Of a stretch of 64,000 nucleotides of DNA, positions 61,764 through 64,000 are shown piece after piece. The DNA lies in contig JAAANX010000065.1 of NCBI GenBank assembly GCA_009909085.1, forward strand, positions 62,001-126,000, given 5' to 3'. Origin of the DNA: Cyanobacteria bacterium GSL.Bin1. GTDB lineage: Bacteria > Cyanobacteriota > Cyanobacteriia > Cyanobacteriales > Rubidibacteraceae. The notes under the pieces are model-generated. The model was not told where the DNA came from. It made no database searches and saw nothing but the letters and a program-made list of their open reading frames with translations. How positions within the stretch are numbered: position 1 is the first letter of the stretch; each line of letters begins with the position of its first letter. A program made the translations under genes and the position numbers.

Positions 61764-62744
61764 ATGCCATCTTTATCCAACCAACTCGCTCAATGCCAAT
61801 TCTGTTCTGATATTTCCCAAGCAGTGGGAGAAGTGCCCATTGGGACAGCAGGACATTATGATTACTGGTTAGTGGTGGAACTATCGCAACCGTGGTCAGA
61901 AATAGCCCTGGATCAAAACGAGGCGTTAAAGCCCTATTTACCAGCGATTAAATCACTGGTTTACGAAAAAGGAATCAAACTGCGTCCGCTCGCGATCGCG
62001 CCCGATCCAGACTATTCTCAAACCGGCTATACTAGAGTTCTCTTCTATCGTCGTCCAACTGAGTTATTTTCTCACTACACCCGAGAAGAATATCTTATTC
62101 CTAACCCTGAACTGGGAAACTTAGCCTCTGCACTCCTCTTAGAACCGGAAAAACTCCCTCACTTCAGTGACTACAAGCAAAATAACAATCATCAGTATGA
62201 TCTACTTGTTTGCACGCATGGGAATGTTGATGCAGCTTGTTCTCGCTATGGCTATCCTCTCTATAAAAATTGGCGACAACAAGCCAATTCTCAGATTAGG
62301 GTGTGGCGGTGTAGTCACTTTGGCGGACATCGTTTTGCACCGACTGCCATTAGCCTTCCCGATGGACGTTACTGGGGACGTTTAACCCCAGAAGCCATGA
62401 ATTTAATTACGAAACAGGAAGGCAATCTGAGCGATCTCAAACTGTATTATCGCGGTTGGACAGGATTAGACCAATGGACACAGATTGCCGAACAAGAAAT
62501 TTGGTTAAATCACGGTTGGCACTGGTTTTATTATTTAAAAACAGGAGAAGTAATAGAAACTGACAAAACCAATAAAGAATGGGCAAAAGTTCGCGTTCGT
62601 TATTCCTCTCCTGATGGAACCGCTCACGGCATTTACGAAGTAACAATTGAAAGCACTGGCGAACTAACCACTGCCGGTGAATCAGGATCGCCTCCCCATC
62701 AGGCAAGGGTTAAGCAGTATCAGGTTACTACTGTCGAAGAGTGA
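61764..62744 (+). CDS. Sucrase/ferredoxin-like family protein
   Basis: Suc_Fer-like protein with a C-terminal thioredoxin-fold ferredoxin-like domain: LVCTHGNVDAACSRYGYPLY near 149-168 and VWRCSHFGGHRFAPTAISLP near 178-197 supply the conserved cysteines and histidines. The N-terminal CQFCSDISQ may add ligands. At 326 aa it is typical for cyanobacteria. A role in iron or redox handling is probable but unproven. It starts after transposase debris and is convergent with the alpha/beta hydrolase. Confidence 0.82.
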   Translation: MPSLSNQLAQCQFCSDISQAVGEVPIGTAGHYDYWLVVELSQPWSEIALDQNEALKPYLPAIKSLVYEKGIKLRPLAIAPDPDYSQTGYTRVLFYRRPTELFSHYTREEYLIPNPELGNLASALLLEPEKLPHFSDYKQNNNHQYDLLVCTHGNVDAACSRYGYPLYKNWRQQANSQIRVWRCSHFGGHRFAPTAISLPDGRYWGRLTPEAMNLITKQEGNLSDLKLYYRGWTGLDQWTQIAEQEIWLNHGWHWFYYLKTGEVIETDKTNKEWAKVRVRYSSPDGTAHGIYEVTIESTGELTTAGESGSPPHQARVKQYQVTTVEE

Positions 62745-62788
62745 AAATAACAAATTCAGTTAATTTTAAGCAGTTTCTTCGTTTAAGC

Positions 62789-62880
62789 CCTACTCAGTAG
62801 ACAATCAATTTTGTATTGAGGGATGAGTGTGCTCATTTTTTCCTCCTTACAACTCATCATTTCAATTTAAGAGAGGACTA
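62789..62880 (-). repeat. 3'-end repeat, copy 3
   Basis: CAATTTTGTATTGAGGGA, ATTTTTTCCTCC and CATCATTTCAA...GAGAGGACTA match the copy at 43929-44034; the final CTA is the stop codon of the hydrolase gene. Confidence 0.65.
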
Positions 62881-63630
62881 AGGGCAATACTGTTCAAAAG
62901 AGGAGGTATAAATTTCCGTATTTCCCTCACTCGCTTGCCAAAATTCTAGGATTTGTTGTGCGATAAGGGAAGGATAAAAATAATGGAAAAAATGATGTCC
63001 ATAAGGCATTAACCAAACGCGATCGCGCCCTGATTTGAGATAGCAATGCCAACCTTTAATAGAAGTGGGTGAAACGACTAAATCATCCTCACTGCCGCAA
63101 ACGAATAAAGGAACATCAACCCCGCCTTTTTCATCACTCATTTGTTGATACAGAGAATGAGGAGAAGGAGAAGATAATAAATCTCGTCGTAATACTTCTA
63201 ACAAATAATAGGTCATCGTATTATTTTGCTCTCCAAACAAGTTATAAACCATTTGCTCGAGAATAATTTTTTTCGGGCAACGCAAGTGTTTATATAAGCT
63301 ATAGTAATAAGCCTGCCAATCTAAAGCCGGATCAGCACCAACACTTAACAGAGTTAAAGATTTTATCGGAGTCAAAAACTGACGACAATACCGTAGCCCT
63401 AACCAGCCGCCTAACCCATGTCCAATTAGATGCACGGGTTGGGAAAGTGTCTGTAAATAATCCTGTAAAGAGGCTAATGCATTATCTAAAGAACATCCTT
63501 CATCTTGGTTTTGTAAGTATTCCCAATGGGCAATCGATCCCAATTGAGAAAGATGATTGAGTAAAGGAGAATGAAAGGCATGAAAAACAGGATTGGGGGT
63601 TAACCAAACAGCAATCGGTTCTTTTGACAT
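62878..63630 (-). CDS. Alpha/beta hydrolase-fold protein lacking the nucleophile serine
   Basis: The fold is shown by HLIGHGLGGWLGLRYCRQFL near 67-86, SLTLLSVGADPALDW, CGSEDDLVVSPTSIKGW near 194-210 (acid) and MPYGHHFFHYF near 222 (histidine). The nucleophile elbow reads G-H-G-L-G-G where active enzymes have G-H-S-L-G-G, so serine is replaced by glycine. The protein may be non-catalytic, or use another nucleophile. The 250-aa length is normal for a single-domain member. Confidence 0.8.
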   Translation of the reverse strand: MSKEPIAVWLTPNPVFHAFHSPLLNHLSQLGSIAHWEYLQNQDEGCSLDNALASLQDYLQTLSQPVHLIGHGLGGWLGLRYCRQFLTPIKSLTLLSVGADPALDWQAYYYSLYKHLRCPKKIILEQMVYNLFGEQNNTMTYYLLEVLRRDLLSSPSPHSLYQQMSDEKGGVDVPLFVCGSEDDLVVSPTSIKGWHCYLKSGRDRVWLMPYGHHFFHYFYPSLIAQQILEFWQASEGNTEIYTSSFEQYCP

Positions 63631-63674
63631 GATTAATTACGACTTTAAGGAATACATTGAATTAAAGATGTGTT

Positions 63675-63971
63675 TTAGTTGATTAAATTTTCTTTATGGA
63701 AGCGTTGTTTAGAACAATTGAAACAAGGAGATTGACATTCTGCTTTTGGTTCAAAATCTCGGCAACCAATTGCTGACTCTGTTCCCGCTTCATAAGGATT
63801 AACCGTACATTTTAAGCGATGATCATTGGTAAAAAAGGCACAACGACTACACGGGATTTGGTGTAATGTCTTGAGATAATTTTTTCCTTTAAACGTAACT
63901 CGGCACGCATTCCAAATACAGAAAAGGATGAAACTCCAAGTAAAACAGAAACAGATTATTTGTAAAACCAT
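63675..63971 (-). CDS. Cysteine-rich hypothetical protein
   Basis: An N-terminal hydrophobic helix (VLQIICFCFTWSFILFCIW) anchors a short cytoplasmic or lumenal domain with HQIPCSRCAFFTNDHRLKCT, ESAIGCRDFEPKAECQ and SPCFNCSKQRF. The C-x2-C pairs and further cysteines suggest a metal or iron-sulfur site. The 98-aa length and spacing are like conserved cyanobacterial proteins of unknown function. Confidence 0.65.
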   Translation of the reverse strand: MVLQIICFCFTWSFILFCIWNACRVTFKGKNYLKTLHQIPCSRCAFFTNDHRLKCTVNPYEAGTESAIGCRDFEPKAECQSPCFNCSKQRFHKENLIN

Positions 63972-64000
63972 TATCTCTCATTAAATTGATTGCGCAATTA

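Overview
This window is chromosomal DNA from a cyanobacterium. The evidence is a set of cyanobacterial marker genes: petH with a CpcD-like linker domain, phosphoribulokinase, a SigF-type sigma factor, Ycf51, DUF1995, an ABA4-like protein, AcsF/ChlA with heme oxygenase and HemN, and an AMIN-domain TonB receptor. The HIP1 octamer GCGATCGC is also very frequent, often in the longer form GCGCGATCGCGC. The moderate GC content and the pflB/pflA/adhE fermentation set make a Halothece/Euhalothece-like unicellular halophile a plausible guess, but the genus is inference.

Layout. 0.1-4.7 kb: a three-gene ABC exporter (ATPase, FtsX permease, HlyD adaptor). 4.7-12 kb: housekeeping (TPR protein, ExoD, prenyl diphosphate synthase, family-4 uracil-DNA glycosylase, SigF, lipoprotein, frr-pyrH). 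12.1-16.6 kb: an accessory stretch with a glycosyltransferase, an operon of a PD-(D/E)XK-ParA fusion and a ParB-like/Rho-N protein, a truncated AbgT transporter beside a Fur-box-like palindrome, and a ribbon-helix-helix protein. 16.6-25.9 kb: Ycf51, FtsW/RodA, an EamA permease, an ABC exporter, and an iron-siderophore binding protein with its TonB receptor. 26-31.4 kb: a mosaic accessory island of Uma2 and SMI1/KNR4 proteins, an antitoxin/nuclease-like chimera with a PIN partner, a ParE module, an orphan RHH antitoxin, broken duplicated gene pieces, dispersed repeats and a multi-stem inverted-repeat element. 32-35.5 kb: the low-oxygen tetrapyrrole set (chlAII divergent from ho and hemN). 35.8-42 kb: aldo/keto reductase, cysteine desulfurase, DUF1995, ABA4-like protein, FtsH. 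42.1-47.8 kb: a molybdenum hydroxylase operon with its XdhC and MocA maturation factors. 48-56 kb: petH, trxA, then pflB-pflA-adhE. 56-64 kb: MntA-HepT plus a duplicated MntA fragment, prk, znuABC with a Zur-type box, transposase debris, a sucrase/ferredoxin-like protein, an alpha/beta hydrolase lacking its nucleophile serine, and a cysteine-rich small protein.

Two themes run through the window. The first is low-oxygen physiology: chlAII, ho and hemN replace or supplement aerobic tetrapyrrole enzymes, while PflB, PflA and AdhE give mixed-acid/ethanol fermentation; all need or tolerate micro-oxic conditions. The second is genome plasticity around HIP1: a HicB-type ORF joined to the 3' tail of an Uma2 gene exactly at GCGCGATCGCGC (two copies), and a decayed hemN piece that starts at a HIP1 site. 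The best candidates for an undescribed system are the nuclease-ParA/ParB-like pair (13.27-15.33 kb) and the antitoxin-nuclease chimera with PIN partner (28.34-29.61 kb). All assignments come from reading the sequence; no database search was run.
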